Assembly (NCBI GenBank): GCA_035998445.1
Contig: DASYHQ010000008.1
Location: 220,744-284,743 of the forward strand
From: Tepidisphaeraceae bacterium
GTDB lineage: Bacteria; Planctomycetota; Phycisphaerae; Tepidisphaerales; Tepidisphaeraceae
Length of the DNA: 64,000 nt
Direction of reading: 5' to 3'
Shown here: piece after piece, positions 20,522 to 28,835 of the stretch
Layout of the letters: each line of letters starts with the position of its first letter
Numbering within the stretch: position 1 is the first letter of the stretch
Translations under genes and position numbers: made by a program
Notes under the pieces: generated by a model
The model's input: only the letters and a program-made list of their open reading frames with translations
What the model was told of the DNA's origin: nothing
Databases searched by the model: none

Positions 20522-20800
20522 ATGCTCAAAAGTCGACGTTTATCGGGGTGGTGGTGGGCTTGGTTCCTCGCATGCGGGTGGGGTGCGGCATCAGATGGGG
20601 CCCTCATCGGCGTCCTACCGTTGTTTTGCGTCGCGATCGCCCACGGCATCGTTTGGATCCGGCAGCGACGTGCGTCGGTGACGACGCGTCGGCTTGCCGC
20701 AGGATGCTGCCCGCGTTGCGGCTACGATGTCCGCGCCAATCCCGCCAAGTGCTCCGAGTGCGGCCAAGAGATTGCATCGGGTGACGGAATGAGTTCGTAA
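20522..20800 (+). CDS. Small membrane protein with C-terminal zinc ribbon
   Basis: 92 residues from the ATG at 20522; an earlier ATG at 20480 lies inside the flanking repeat. A hydrophobic N-terminal part (WWWAWFLACGWGAA and GVLPLFCVAIAHGIVW, two possible membrane spans) is followed by a basic stretch and the ribbon CPRCGYDVRANPAKCSECGQ, whose two CxxC pairs would bind zinc. The CPxCGYDxRxxPxxCxECG pattern is common in small planctomycete proteins, where its function is unknown. Repeat elements flank it closely on both sides, so its 5' end could have been disturbed. Confidence 0.6.
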   Translation: MLKSRRLSGWWWAWFLACGWGAASDGALIGVLPLFCVAIAHGIVWIRQRRASVTTRRLAAGCCPRCGYDVRANPAKCSECGQEIASGDGMSS

Positions 20801-20836
20801 GGTGAGATGAAGCCCGCCGACCCGCTCGAGTGTTGC

Positions 20837-20926
20837 CGGGTGCCACGGGTCGGCGTACTCGCAGACCTGTGTCTTGCTTATCCCCCACAGACACAGGTCT
20901 CGGAGTACCGCGACCCGTGGCACCCG
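20837..20926. repeat. Family D palindromic element, copy 2
   Basis: Long arms: CGGGTGCCACGGGTCG onward at the left, extended by CGTACTCGCAGACCTGTGTC, and complemented at the right by ACACAGGTCTCGGAGTACCG and CGACCCGTGGCACCCG. Confidence 0.85.
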
Positions 20927-20980
20927 CCCTCCCTCGTCATCCTGACGGGTTGGCAAGAAACGCGGCCGGGGTCGGCCTTC

Positions 20981-21177
20981 ACGTGGCATGGGCATCTTGC
21001 CCATGGCGTCGGTACTCCGACGCGTCGGATGGTACGCCATCCGAATCAGCAATCGCGCCAGCGAAGGAGCGCCTGGAGTCGTTGGAAGAGAAGATCGCTT
21101 GCGCTCTTTACTTCGGACCGAGTACGGCCCGACACCGCGGGCTACCGCGGCTCCACGGGCAGGATGCCCGTGCCACG
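20981..21177. repeat. Variant family A element with inner hairpins
   Basis: Left ACGTGGCATGGGCATCTTGC and right GGCAGGATGCCCGTGCCACG are imperfect inverted repeats. Inside are smaller hairpins GTCGGTACTCCGAC and GATGGTACGCCATC (21008-21036). No gene is visible from 20801 to 21289. Confidence 0.6.
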
Positions 21178-21188
21178 GTGGGACGCCC

Positions 21189-21269
21189 GGGTGCCACGAT
21201 CTGGTACTCCAGGTCGTGCTTGGCCGATCGCCCCCCCTGCACGACCCGGCGTACCGGATCGTGGCACCC
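21189..21269. repeat. Family D palindromic element, copy 3
   Basis: GGGTGCCACGATC at the left, GATCGTGGCACCC at the right; left unit folds as CACGATCTGG, loop TACT, CCAGGTCGTG. It ends 20 bp before the next gene's start, so it occupies its 5' region. Confidence 0.85.
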
Positions 21270-21289
21270 AAACGTGGAGACGTTGCCCC

Positions 21290-21637
21290 TTGCCCAACCT
21301 CCTCTTCATCTGCAGCCGCAACCGCCTGCGCAGCCCGACGGCGGAGGCGGTGTTCGGCGCGATCGATGGGATCGAAACCCAGTCCGCCGGGCTGGCGGCG
21401 GATGCGGAGTGCATTGTGTCGGCGGACATGCTGGCGTGGGCCGACGTGATCTTCGTCATGGAACCGGCCCACGGGCGTAAGCTGTCGCGGCGGTTCGGCC
21501 CGCACCTGCGCGGCAAGCGCGTCGTCTGCCTGCACGTGCGCGACGTCTACACCTACATGGACCCGCGGCTCATCGACCTGCTCTGGACGATCGTGCCGCG
21601 ATCGGTGCCGGCGCTGCGCGGGGCGAAGCCGCAATGA
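21290..21637 (+). CDS. Low-molecular-weight protein tyrosine phosphatase-like protein
   Basis: 115 residues from a TTG at 21290 with GGAG 10 bp upstream; no ATG or GTG fits the N-terminus as well. The sequence starts PNLLFICSRNRLRSPTAEAV: the phosphatase P-loop C(X)5R(S/T) is present with Cys8 and Arg14, at the expected distance from the first beta strand. MDPRLIDLL near the C-terminus offers the Asp-Pro expected for the general acid. It is shorter than classical LMW-PTPs (about 150 residues) but agrees with a short bacterial subfamily. A cytoplasmic protein; target unknown. It overlaps or abuts the next small gene. Confidence 0.75.
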   Translation: MPNLLFICSRNRLRSPTAEAVFGAIDGIETQSAGLAADAECIVSADMLAWADVIFVMEPAHGRKLSRRFGPHLRGKRVVCLHVRDVYTYMDPRLIDLLWTIVPRSVPALRGAKPQ

Positions 21638-21675
21638 CGCCGCGCCTGTTGGCCGCCGGGCCGCGGCGGTTTACC

Positions 21676-21924
21676 ATGGGCGACATGCCCTTCACCGACG
21701 AAGAACTGAAAAAGGCCCTCAAGGCCTTCAAGAAGCGCCTGAAGCTCACCCGCCTCGACGACGAATCGAAGCTCGGCCACAGCCCGCTGACCGGCGGTGG
21801 CGCCAAGGTGGTCGCCATCCAACCCCCCAGCGGCTTCGGCCGCGAGATCTGGGAAGAACTCGCCACCCAAGGCTACCTGAAACACGACGGCGGCGGGTTT
21901 TATGAACTGATGCCCGGCAAGTAA
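21676..21924 (+). CDS. Small conserved hypothetical protein
   Basis: 82 residues from the ATG at 21676; an ATG at 21634 overlaps the previous stop by 4 bp (ATGA) and would add 14 residues, and one at 21685 would remove 3. The sequence MPFTDEELKKALKAFKKRLK, then LTRLDDESKLGHSPLTGGG, looks like a basic helix followed by a compact fold ending GYLKHDGGGFYELMPGK. I recall similar small proteins in planctomycetes but no function. The tight link with the phosphatase-like gene suggests a two-gene unit. Confidence 0.65.
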   Translation: MGDMPFTDEELKKALKAFKKRLKLTRLDDESKLGHSPLTGGGAKVVAIQPPSGFGREIWEELATQGYLKHDGGGFYELMPGK

Positions 21925-22125
21925 CCGAGACTATTTGCGCCAGGACGTTCCGTGCGATTCTGCTGGACCGGCCCGCTCGGCCATTCGCCTACTTGATGCA
22001 CGCATCACATAGTCGTCACCGGTCGCGGTACGTTGAGACCGGCGTCTTCGCCAAAACGAGCAAAAAAGTTTTGCGAGTATGCCGGCCTGCCGGCCTGTGG
22101 CACCCGGTGCGACGCGTCCACTCTT

Positions 22126-22265
22126 CCCGTAGCGTGGGCGTCCCGCCCATGTCCGGTTAGCAGGACAGGAAATGGGATTGGTTGCAGCGCCCGTTAACAA
22201 GTCTGACGCAACAACAGCGTCTTCCGCTTCGACCACAATCATGGGCGAGACGCCCATGCTACGGG
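22126..22265. repeat. Family A hairpin-doublet element, copy 4
   Basis: 140 bp; left CCCGTAGCGTGGGCGTCCCG, right GGGCGAGACGCCCATGCTAC then GGG. It carries GTAG rather than GTGG beside the hairpin. Upstream at about 22092-22110 is a family D half arm (CCTGTGGCACCCGG). Confidence 0.85.
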
Positions 22266-22315
22266 CGGATGCCGAGGCGGCGCGGTTCTTTGAGTTAGAA
22301 GGGCTCGCCTCTGGC

Positions 22316-22350
22316 CCCTCTCCCGGTACTCCGGGGGAGGCTGGGAGGGG
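22316..22350. repeat. Family E hairpin, single unit
   Basis: CCCCTCTCCCGGTACTCCGG followed by GGGAGGCTGGGAGGGGG: a 5' unit with loop TACT, no partner found nearby. The gap 21925-22697 otherwise contains only family A copies and no gene. Confidence 0.6.
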
Positions 22351-22445
22351 GCAACTAGGAACTGCTGGTGCCGAATACCTGCCACACCACCTTCGTGTCC
22401 ACACGGGAGACGAAACCGAACGGCTAGCCTGCCGGGTTCGCGCTT

Positions 22446-22585
22446 CCCGTGGCATGGGCGTCTCGCCCATGCGTATGGATTGGAACACGAGATTCGATTT
22501 GTTAGGTAACGCGCGGGCAGAGCCGCTGAAGTGAATTTTGGCCTCTGGCCTCATTACGTGCATGGGCGAGACGCCCATGCCACGG
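22446..22585. repeat. Family A hairpin-doublet element, copy 5
   Basis: 140 bp; left CCCGTGGCATGGGCGTCTCG and right CGAGACGCCCATGCCACGG. The interior TATGGATTGGAACA, then GATTTGTTAGGTA, matches patches of copies at 10416 and 57434. Confidence 0.9.
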
Positions 22586-22697
22586 TTGGATACGACCCTG
22601 CCTACCAGCATCTACTCGGGATGCCGCATAGGTCGTGACTCATTCGGTTACAGACACCACGCAGAATCAGGAATGCCCCTAACGGCCGCGCGGTTCC

Positions 22698-24815
22698 TCA
22701 ACGCGCCGAACCCGTGGCCTGCTGGCGATGCTTGTACATCGCTTCGCCCACCTGCCTCGCGACCTCGACGGTTTCCGTGTACGGGTTGTCGGCGACGTCG
22801 ACGAGGCCGCATTGGTAGTTCTCGCCGTCGCTCGGGCGGCCGGTGACGGATTCGTCGCCGTACTGGAACCAGTGGACGCCGACGATCTGCGGGTTTTCCA
22901 AGGCGCTTTCGACGTAGTCTTTGTACTTGCGGGCGCGGTCGGCCTGGCTGTCGGCCGACACAAGGCCGGTGCCGAACAGGCCGCGATCGGTGGCGCAGAA
23001 GTGGAACTCGCCGATGAGGGTGGGGCCGTCCAAACCGTCCGGCAGCCGGTGGGCGCGCACGCTGTGGGCGTAGACGTTATAGCTGCTGACGTCGCAGTAC
23101 TTCACCATCTGCGCAGCGATGTTCACCGCGCCGCCGACGGACCGGCAACCGAAGTAGAGCTTGTCGGGATCGATCCCCTTCACCGCCTGCCGCACCGTGC
23201 GGAAGTACGTTTCAGCGATGCGGGTGGTGAACTCGGCCAGATCGCCACGCGCGCCCTCGGGTGCGATAAACTTCGCGTCGGCAGGCTTGGCCAAGTCGTC
23301 CCACGACGCGTACGTGCTGCCCCAGGCAGCATTCAGCGCAGCGATGTCGGGGTACTTGGCCTTCAGCGTCTTCAGCAATTCCTGCTTGGCGGCGCGGTCG
23401 GGGGTTTGCTTGAGCGCGTCCTCGGCCAGCGTCGTCTCGCCGCCCCAGGGCATTTCGTTGTCGACGAAATAACCGATGCAGAACGGGTCGCCCTTCGTGT
23501 TGGCCAAGAACTGCTTGGCACCCGCTTCGACCGCGGGCGCGAACTTGGGATCGAACACGTCGGGGAAACCCGAATGCTTGGCCCGCAGCTTCGGCGCATC
23601 GTAGAACATGACGGCGGTGTACGGCGTGCGCTTCAGCTTCATGATGCGCCAGTCAGACCAGTTGGCGATCGTGTTCATGCCCCAGGCACGCAGGCGCTTG
23701 TGGACGACGTCGGCCTCGATGTTCTTCCAGTCGTCGCCGTACTTCAGTTGAAGGTTGCGGGCCGTGTGGTTGAACGTGTCAGCCGTGCTCTTGCCGTCGA
23801 CTTCCTTGAAGCCGTAGAAGGCCTTTCCCTCGCCATCAACCGGCGGCAGGTCGGCGAACCAATTGTCGCGATCCGTAATCGGCGTAACGGCGCCACTGGC
23901 CCGCACGACGCATGGCCCGACGCTGAAGAACAGCCGACCTTCGGGGTCGACGAGCCACCACTTGCCGTCGAGCTTTTCGGTACGGAAGCTGCCGGTCGCG
24001 TTGAGTTGAGGACCGTTGGCCCACCCGCCGAACTGGTTCCATTCCATCGGGCCCTTGTCGGCAGCGAGTTGCTTCGCCTCGGCATCGCGGGCAACGTGTA
24101 GGTCTTCGACCGAACCTATCTTCCCCGGCCATTCCTTGTGACGGAACTGCCCGAAGGTGTCGAGGATGGGAAAGAACTCGGCCGGCGTCATCTTCAGCCA
24201 GGTGGGCTCAACATACCGGCCCGCCGCGAACACGTTGCTGATGACGTACTTGGCCGCGGGGGCGCTACCGCTGGAGACGAAGGGCTTGATCGTTACCACG
24301 TGTTTCGTATCGAGCCCTTTCGTGCCGGGATACAGGCCTTGCGGGAACGCGATCATGCCCGACAGCTTGATGTCCGGGTTACCACCACTTCGACTTAAGG
24401 GCACGACGATCGTGCTGCGCTGGTCGGGCTGGATGCCGGCGCGGTGGCCGATGTCCGATTCGGTGCCGTCGGGGCTTTTCGAGTCGATGCGCATGCCGAG
24501 GTCGAGGTCGCGCGAGTCGATGTTGTGGACGTCGAAGCTGACGTACTCGTACTTCGACAGATCCCACTCGCCGTTGGGCGGGTCGATATGAAAACCCGGA
24601 TACCACCCACCCGCGGCGGAGGTGATCTCCACGCCCGGCCCGCTGCGCGTTTCGACCAGCCGGCCGGTGGTGCCGTTGTTCCCGGGATTGGCGACGTTGA
24701 AGCTCGCATCAAATGTGACAAGCTGCATCCGCTCGGCCTGTTCCTGACCGAACACGCCGGCAGTGATAGCGACACAGCAAACTAACGATGCCAACGCGGG
24801 CGTGAATCGAATCAT
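22698..24815 (-). CDS. Secreted GH50-like (beta-agarase type) glycoside hydrolase
   Basis: 705 residues with a signal peptide (MIRFTPALASLVCCVAITAG, cleaved about VFGQ). Residues ~30-195 form a carbohydrate-binding-like beta domain (FDASFNVANPG, then VSFDVHNIDSRDLDLGM); a TIM-barrel follows. GH50/clan GH-A hallmarks: CIGYFVDNEMPWGG with the acid/base Glu454, IGEFHFCATDRG with the nucleophile Glu603, and VHWFQYGDESVTGRPSDGEN then YQCGLVDVADNPY near the end. The likely job is cleaving beta-linked galactans or related algal/plant polysaccharides outside the cell; the exact substrate cannot be read. It stands alone, without a transporter or sensor beside it. Confidence 0.78.
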   Translation of the reverse strand: MIRFTPALASLVCCVAITAGVFGQEQAERMQLVTFDASFNVANPGNNGTTGRLVETRSGPGVEITSAAGGWYPGFHIDPPNGEWDLSKYEYVSFDVHNIDSRDLDLGMRIDSKSPDGTESDIGHRAGIQPDQRSTIVVPLSRSGGNPDIKLSGMIAFPQGLYPGTKGLDTKHVVTIKPFVSSGSAPAAKYVISNVFAAGRYVEPTWLKMTPAEFFPILDTFGQFRHKEWPGKIGSVEDLHVARDAEAKQLAADKGPMEWNQFGGWANGPQLNATGSFRTEKLDGKWWLVDPEGRLFFSVGPCVVRASGAVTPITDRDNWFADLPPVDGEGKAFYGFKEVDGKSTADTFNHTARNLQLKYGDDWKNIEADVVHKRLRAWGMNTIANWSDWRIMKLKRTPYTAVMFYDAPKLRAKHSGFPDVFDPKFAPAVEAGAKQFLANTKGDPFCIGYFVDNEMPWGGETTLAEDALKQTPDRAAKQELLKTLKAKYPDIAALNAAWGSTYASWDDLAKPADAKFIAPEGARGDLAEFTTRIAETYFRTVRQAVKGIDPDKLYFGCRSVGGAVNIAAQMVKYCDVSSYNVYAHSVRAHRLPDGLDGPTLIGEFHFCATDRGLFGTGLVSADSQADRARKYKDYVESALENPQIVGVHWFQYGDESVTGRPSDGENYQCGLVDVADNPYTETVEVARQVGEAMYKHRQQATGSAR

Positions 24816-24941
24816 CTTGTGCGAGTCTCCGGAAGACGAACTGAATGATCTGGTACGAGTACTACCCGGTGCTAGAGGGTACGTTGCGGTTGGAACTGAA
24901 TCGGGCCTTTGACGGAGGTATTTCCGTCGGTACCCCGGACC

Positions 24942-25022
24942 GTCATCCTGAGGTACTCCGAAGGATCTCCCCCCGTACTCATTCGGGAAGAAAAGAGATC
25001 CTTCGGAGTACCTCAGGATGAC
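24942..25022. repeat. Family B palindromic element, copy 2
   Basis: GTCATCCTGAGGTACTCCGA and onward to AGGATCTC at the left; GAGATCC then TTCGGAGTACCTCAGGATGA and C at the right: 28-bp complementary arms. Confidence 0.9.
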
Positions 25023-25095
25023 GACTTGCGCGCAACACAGTTCCTGTGTCGATTTTCAATGCAATGGCTCCGCACGGGCGTCGTCATGCCCCTGT

Positions 25096-26589
25096 CTACG
25101 GCAACACCGACGCCAGTCGGCCGGCCGCGCGGAGCAGCGCGAGGTAGTTGGACTTCTCAGCGAACTGTTCGCTGACGAGGTTCAGCTCGGCCGACAGCAG
25201 GTTGTCCTGTTGAACGAGGCGGTCAAGGTTCGTTTCCGATCCCAGTTCGTAGCCGCGTTCGGTAAGGTCGACCGCGCGTTGGGCGGCCGTCACTTGGATC
25301 TGCAGGTCGGCGATCTTGGCGCGGTTGCCGGCGAGGTTCTGGTAGGCCTGCGTGACGTCGTCGATCACCTGCCGTTGGGCACTGCTGAGCGCAAGGCCGC
25401 TCTGGCGATAGACGCTCCAGGCACGGCGGATGTCGGCCTCGATCTGCAACGCCGAAAAGATCGGCAGGCTTGCCGAGATGCCACCGGCCCAGTTTTGGGA
25501 CGACTTGGGGTCGTTGTAGAGGTAGTAGTTGAAGTTGATCGAGACCGACGGGAAGTACTGCCGGATGGCCGCCTGCACGCCGAGCCGAGCCGATTCCACC
25601 GCCCGCAGCGCCGCCAGCAGGTCGTGCCGTTGAGCGAGTGCCTCGGTCTGCCACGCGTCGAGCGCGGCTTCCTCGATGGCGGGCGGATTGAACGCATCGG
25701 TGAGCCTGCCGCGGACGGCGGCTACGCCCATCAGTCGGGCCAATGCGCTGCGTGCGTTGGCGGCATCGGTGCGGGCCTGCGTGAGCGAGACGCGCGTGCT
25801 GGCGAGTTGCGCCTGGCTCTGCGCCACATCCAACGGCCGCACGCCGCCCAGGCGCTGGCGTGCTTCCTGGTCGCGCACCTGTTCGCTGCGTAGGCGCACG
25901 CTGCTTTCGAACACCGCCGTCTGCCGTTCGAAGCGCAGCACGTCGTAGTAGGCTTGCGCGACCTGCAGCAGCACGGTCTCGCGCTGGTTCAGCAGCAGCT
26001 GCGCCCGCTGCTCGGCCGTGCGGCGAGAGGCACGCAGGTTGGAGACGTCCGCCAGCGAACCGCTGACCGAGGCGTTCAACGGCACAGTGAGGCGGTCACT
26101 GGTACCACTACCGGTGCTGCCGAAGTTGATCGCGGTGCCGCCACCGGTGTCAATCGTGCCGTCGCCGTCGAGGTCTTGCCCGGTGCCCACGCCGGGGATG
26201 ATGAAGCTGCCACCGTCGCCGCTGCCCGTGCGGTGCGTCAGCGTGTATGACGGCGCCAGCGTGAGCGTCGGCAAGAACGTGCCGGCGGCGCGCATCTTGT
26301 CGGCCAAGGCTTGGACGTAGTCCTCACCGCTGGACGCGATCGCCTCGTTGTCGGCATTCGCCACCGCTAGCGCTTGTTGAAGCGAGAGCGGTTCGGTGGG
26401 CTCGTATGTGGGTCGCGTGGTAGGTTCCGGTCCATCGAGTATGGCGCGATAGCGGGCGACGTCCTTGGAATGGTCGATACAGCCGGTGGCTAGGGCGAGA
26501 GTAAGCAGAGCGGCGCATCGGCTCCCTCTCCCGGTACGCCGGGAGAGGGTTGGGGTGAGGGTGATTTTGATCGGCGAATGGCGCGGCAT
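25096..26589 (-). CDS. TolC-family outer-membrane efflux lipoprotein
   Basis: 497 residues from the ATG at 26589. The last gene of a MacA-MacB-MacB-TolC operon; it should form the outer-membrane/periplasmic channel for the pump. The two repeats of the TolC fold are visible as long Ala/Leu/Gln-rich helices (SLQQALAVANADNEAIASSG; RTAEQRAQLLLNQRETVLLQ; ALSSAQRQVIDDVTQAYQNL). The N-terminus is strange: after MPRHSPIKI come residues LTPTLSRRTGRGS encoded by a family E repeat arm, then CAALLTLALATGC, a lipobox-like end. No other in-frame ATG follows before the lipobox, so the repeat seems to be part of the translated signal peptide or to have displaced the original start. Confidence 0.88.
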   Translation of the reverse strand: MPRHSPIKITLTPTLSRRTGRGSRCAALLTLALATGCIDHSKDVARYRAILDGPEPTTRPTYEPTEPLSLQQALAVANADNEAIASSGEDYVQALADKMRAAGTFLPTLTLAPSYTLTHRTGSGDGGSFIIPGVGTGQDLDGDGTIDTGGGTAINFGSTGSGTSDRLTVPLNASVSGSLADVSNLRASRRTAEQRAQLLLNQRETVLLQVAQAYYDVLRFERQTAVFESSVRLRSEQVRDQEARQRLGGVRPLDVAQSQAQLASTRVSLTQARTDAANARSALARLMGVAAVRGRLTDAFNPPAIEEAALDAWQTEALAQRHDLLAALRAVESARLGVQAAIRQYFPSVSINFNYYLYNDPKSSQNWAGGISASLPIFSALQIEADIRRAWSVYRQSGLALSSAQRQVIDDVTQAYQNLAGNRAKIADLQIQVTAAQRAVDLTERGYELGSETNLDRLVQQDNLLSAELNLVSEQFAEKSNYLALLRAAGRLASVLP

Positions 26590-26683
26590 TGTTCGGAAGT
26601 CTCTAACAAGAATCTCTACTGCTGAAGCGTAATGGCCAATCGAAATCACCCTCACCTAGTCTCTCCCGGCGTACCGGGAGAGG
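26523..26683. repeat. Family E doublet overlapping the start of the TolC-like gene
   Basis: Left unit CCCTCTCCCGGTACGCCGGG then AGAGGGTTGGGGTGAGGGTG; right unit CACCCTCACCTAGTCTCTCC then CGGCGTACCGGGAGAG: inverted copies about 160 bp apart overall. Each unit folds by itself around a TACG or CGTA loop. The TolC-like start codon (26589) is inside the element. Confidence 0.85.
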
Positions 26684-26703
26684 TACCGGAGGCCGCCTTC
26701 GCG

Positions 26704-27918
26704 TCATTCGTACCTTAGCGCCTCGATCGGGTCGAGCTTCGCGGCCCGCCTCGCTGGGTAGTAGCCGAAGAAGATGCCGACGGCCAGCGAGAAGCCCAGG
26801 GCCAGCGCGATGCTGTACGGCTGGACGATTAGCTGAAACTGACTCTGCGCCGCGGTGATCACGCGCGTGGTGACCAGCGCGATCGCCATGCCCAGCGCGC
26901 CGCCGAGGAAGCTCATGACGACCGATTCGATCAAGAACTGCCGCAGGATGTCGCGCGGTCGGGCGCCGATCGCCTTTCGGATGCCGATCTCGCGCGTGCG
27001 CTCGGCGACCGTCACCAGCATAATGTTCATAATGCCGATCCCCCCCACCATGAGCGAGATGCCCGCGATGCCGCCCAGCAGCATCGACAGCACGTTGGTC
27101 ACCGTCGTCATCGTGCTGATCATCTCGGCCTGGCTCTGCACCTGAAAGTCGTTCGGGTCGCCCTCCTGCAACCGGTGCCGCCGGCGAAGGATCTGCGTGG
27201 CCTGTGACTGCACGCGGTCGATCACATCTTTATTGGCAGCGCGAACGTCGATCTCGTGCAAGTGGTCGACGCCGATCAACTGCTTCATGCCGGTGGAGTA
27301 CGGCACCAGGATCTGGTTGTCGGGGTTGAACCACCCTTGGTCGCCCTTGGGCTCGGTGATGCCCACCACGCGGTAGTTCACCCCTTTGATGCCGACCGAT
27401 TGCCCCACCGCCCAGCCGTGGTCTTTGCCGAACAGATTCTCGGCCGTCGTGGGACCGAGGACGGCGACGCGGGCGTTGGCGTTGACGTCGGCATCGGTCA
27501 GCGTGCGGCCGACCGCCATCTTGAAGTCGCGCACGGCGAAGTAGGTGGCGCTGGTGCCGATCAGGCTCGTGCTGGTGTTCTTGTTGAAGTACTTCACCTG
27601 CGCGTTGCCGCGCACCACCGGCGCCACGTGCGTGGCATCGCCAATGGCCAGCAGCGCCAGTCCATCGTCGACCGTAAGGTTCTGGTAACTACCGCTGACC
27701 ACGCCACCCGTGCCGCGCTGCGCGGGGCGCACGATCAGCAGGTTGGTGCCGAGCGACGACAGCCGCCCTACCACCGTCGCCTGCGCGCCGGCGCCCAAGG
27801 CCAATGCCGAGATGACCGACCAGACGGCGATGATGATGCCCAGCATCGCCAAAATCGACCGCAGCTTGTTGGCCGCCAGGCTTCGCAGCGCCAGGCGGAC
27901 CGTCGTCCAGAACATCAT
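26704..27918 (-). CDS. MacB-like ABC transporter permease
   Basis: 404 residues from the ATG at 27918, which overlaps the stop of the ATPase gene by 4 bp (ATGA), so the two are translationally coupled. Topology of the MacB/LolC family: an N-terminal membrane span (SILAMLGIIIAVWSVISALA), a large periplasmic domain of about 220 residues (MacB_PCD), and three C-terminal spans (ISLMVGGIGIMNIMLVTVAE; SFLGGALGMAIALVTTRVI; ALGFSLAVGIFFGYYPARRA), ending in the classical AAKLDPIEALRYE. The cytoplasmic coupling helix is RTREIGIRKAIGARPRDIL. It should form a dimer with the ATPase and act with the adaptor and TolC genes of this operon to export a toxin, peptide or lipid. Confidence 0.93.
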   Translation of the reverse strand: MMFWTTVRLALRSLAANKLRSILAMLGIIIAVWSVISALALGAGAQATVVGRLSSLGTNLLIVRPAQRGTGGVVSGSYQNLTVDDGLALLAIGDATHVAPVVRGNAQVKYFNKNTSTSLIGTSATYFAVRDFKMAVGRTLTDADVNANARVAVLGPTTAENLFGKDHGWAVGQSVGIKGVNYRVVGITEPKGDQGWFNPDNQILVPYSTGMKQLIGVDHLHEIDVRAANKDVIDRVQSQATQILRRRHRLQEGDPNDFQVQSQAEMISTMTTVTNVLSMLLGGIAGISLMVGGIGIMNIMLVTVAERTREIGIRKAIGARPRDILRQFLIESVVMSFLGGALGMAIALVTTRVITAAQSQFQLIVQPYSIALALGFSLAVGIFFGYYPARRAAKLDPIEALRYE

Positions 27919-28619
27919 GCCGTCACCCCCACCCCGGGCGCTACCGCGCCGACCAGTTCGGGTGGCGTAACGATCTTGCCGTCGCGAATGTAGATCTCGC
28001 GCGGGCAATGGCGGGCGACGGTCAGGTCATGCGTGACGATGAGGATCGTACGGCCCTGCGCGTTCAGCTGCTTGAACAGCGACAGCACCTCTTCACCGGT
28101 GCGCGTGTCGAGCGCGCCGGTCGGTTCATCGGCCAGGATGATCGCCGGGTCGTTCACCAGCGCCCGCGCGATGGCCACGCGCTGCCGTTGACCGCCGCTA
28201 AGCTGGTTCGGTTCGTGATGCATGCGGTCGGCCAATCCCACGATCTCCAGCGCCGCTTCCGCCTTGTCGCGCGCACCCTGCCCGCCGGCGTACTGGATCG
28301 GCAGTTCGACGTTCTCCAGCGCCGTCATGCGCGGCAGCAGATTGAACGTTTGGAAAACGAACCCGATCTGCCGATTCCGCACGCGCGCCAGTTCGTCTGG
28401 CGACAGCTCCGACACGTCCTCCCCCGCCAGCACGTAACGCCCTTCATCCGGCCGATCCAGACAGCCCAGGATGTTCATCAGCGTGCTCTTGCCCGACCCG
28501 CTGGGCCCGCGAATCGCGACCATCTCACCGGCCGCCACGTGCAGCGACACGTCGTCGAGCGCGTGCACGATCTGCCCGCCGAGCTCGTAGGACTTGATGA
28601 GATGTTCGGCTTCAATCAT
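27915..28619 (-). CDS. MacB/LolD-type ABC transporter ATP-binding protein
   Basis: 234 residues, the nucleotide-binding subunit of the exporter. Complete set of motifs: Walker A GPSGSGKST (38-46), Q-loop FVFQTFNLLP, signature LSGGQRQRVAIARAL (about 143-157), Walker B AIILADEPTGALDT, and the switch His in LIVTHDLTVA. The MacB-type permease is encoded separately, as in LolD/LolC-style systems, rather than fused. It begins 216 bp after the adaptor gene stop on the same strand, with one family B and one family E repeat between, so the operon is interrupted by repeats but probably still read through. Confidence 0.95.
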   Translation of the reverse strand: MIEAEHLIKSYELGGQIVHALDDVSLHVAAGEMVAIRGPSGSGKSTLMNILGCLDRPDEGRYVLAGEDVSELSPDELARVRNRQIGFVFQTFNLLPRMTALENVELPIQYAGGQGARDKAEAALEIVGLADRMHHEPNQLSGGQRQRVAIARALVNDPAIILADEPTGALDTRTGEEVLSLFKQLNAQGRTILIVTHDLTVARHCPREIYIRDGKIVTPPELVGAVAPGVGVTA

Positions 28620-28631
28620 GGGTCTTCCGGT

Positions 28632-28672
28632 CCCCTCTCCCGGTACTCCGGGGGAGGGTTAGGGTGGGGGCG
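28632..28672. repeat. Family E hairpin, single unit
   Basis: CCCCTCTCCCGGTACTCCGG then GGGAGGGTTAGGGTGGGGGC. Same unit as at 22316 and 26523, here just upstream of the ATPase gene on the operon transcript. Confidence 0.65.
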
Positions 28673-28730
28673 ATTCGTTGTAACGAGGACCGCCACCCAC
28701 TCACATGCAAGATTCGCGAGCCTCAGGACT

Positions 28731-28812
28731 CGTCATCCTGAGGTACTCCGAAGGATCTCCCACCGTATTCACCCGGGAAGAAGGAGATCCTTCGGAGTAC
28801 CTCAGGATGACG
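28731..28812. repeat. Family B palindromic element, copy 3
   Basis: CGTCATCCTGAGGTACTCCG then AAGGATCTCC at the left; GGAGATCCTTCGGAGTACCT then CAGGATGACG at the right. It lies within the export operon between adaptor and ATPase genes. Confidence 0.9.
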
Positions 28813-28835
28813 AGCAGCCCGAAACAGTGGCCGTA

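Noticed and set aside
22172..22534. 120-codon frame spanning two family A elements
   Set aside because: Made of repeat arms and the interior of elements; no protein-like pattern.
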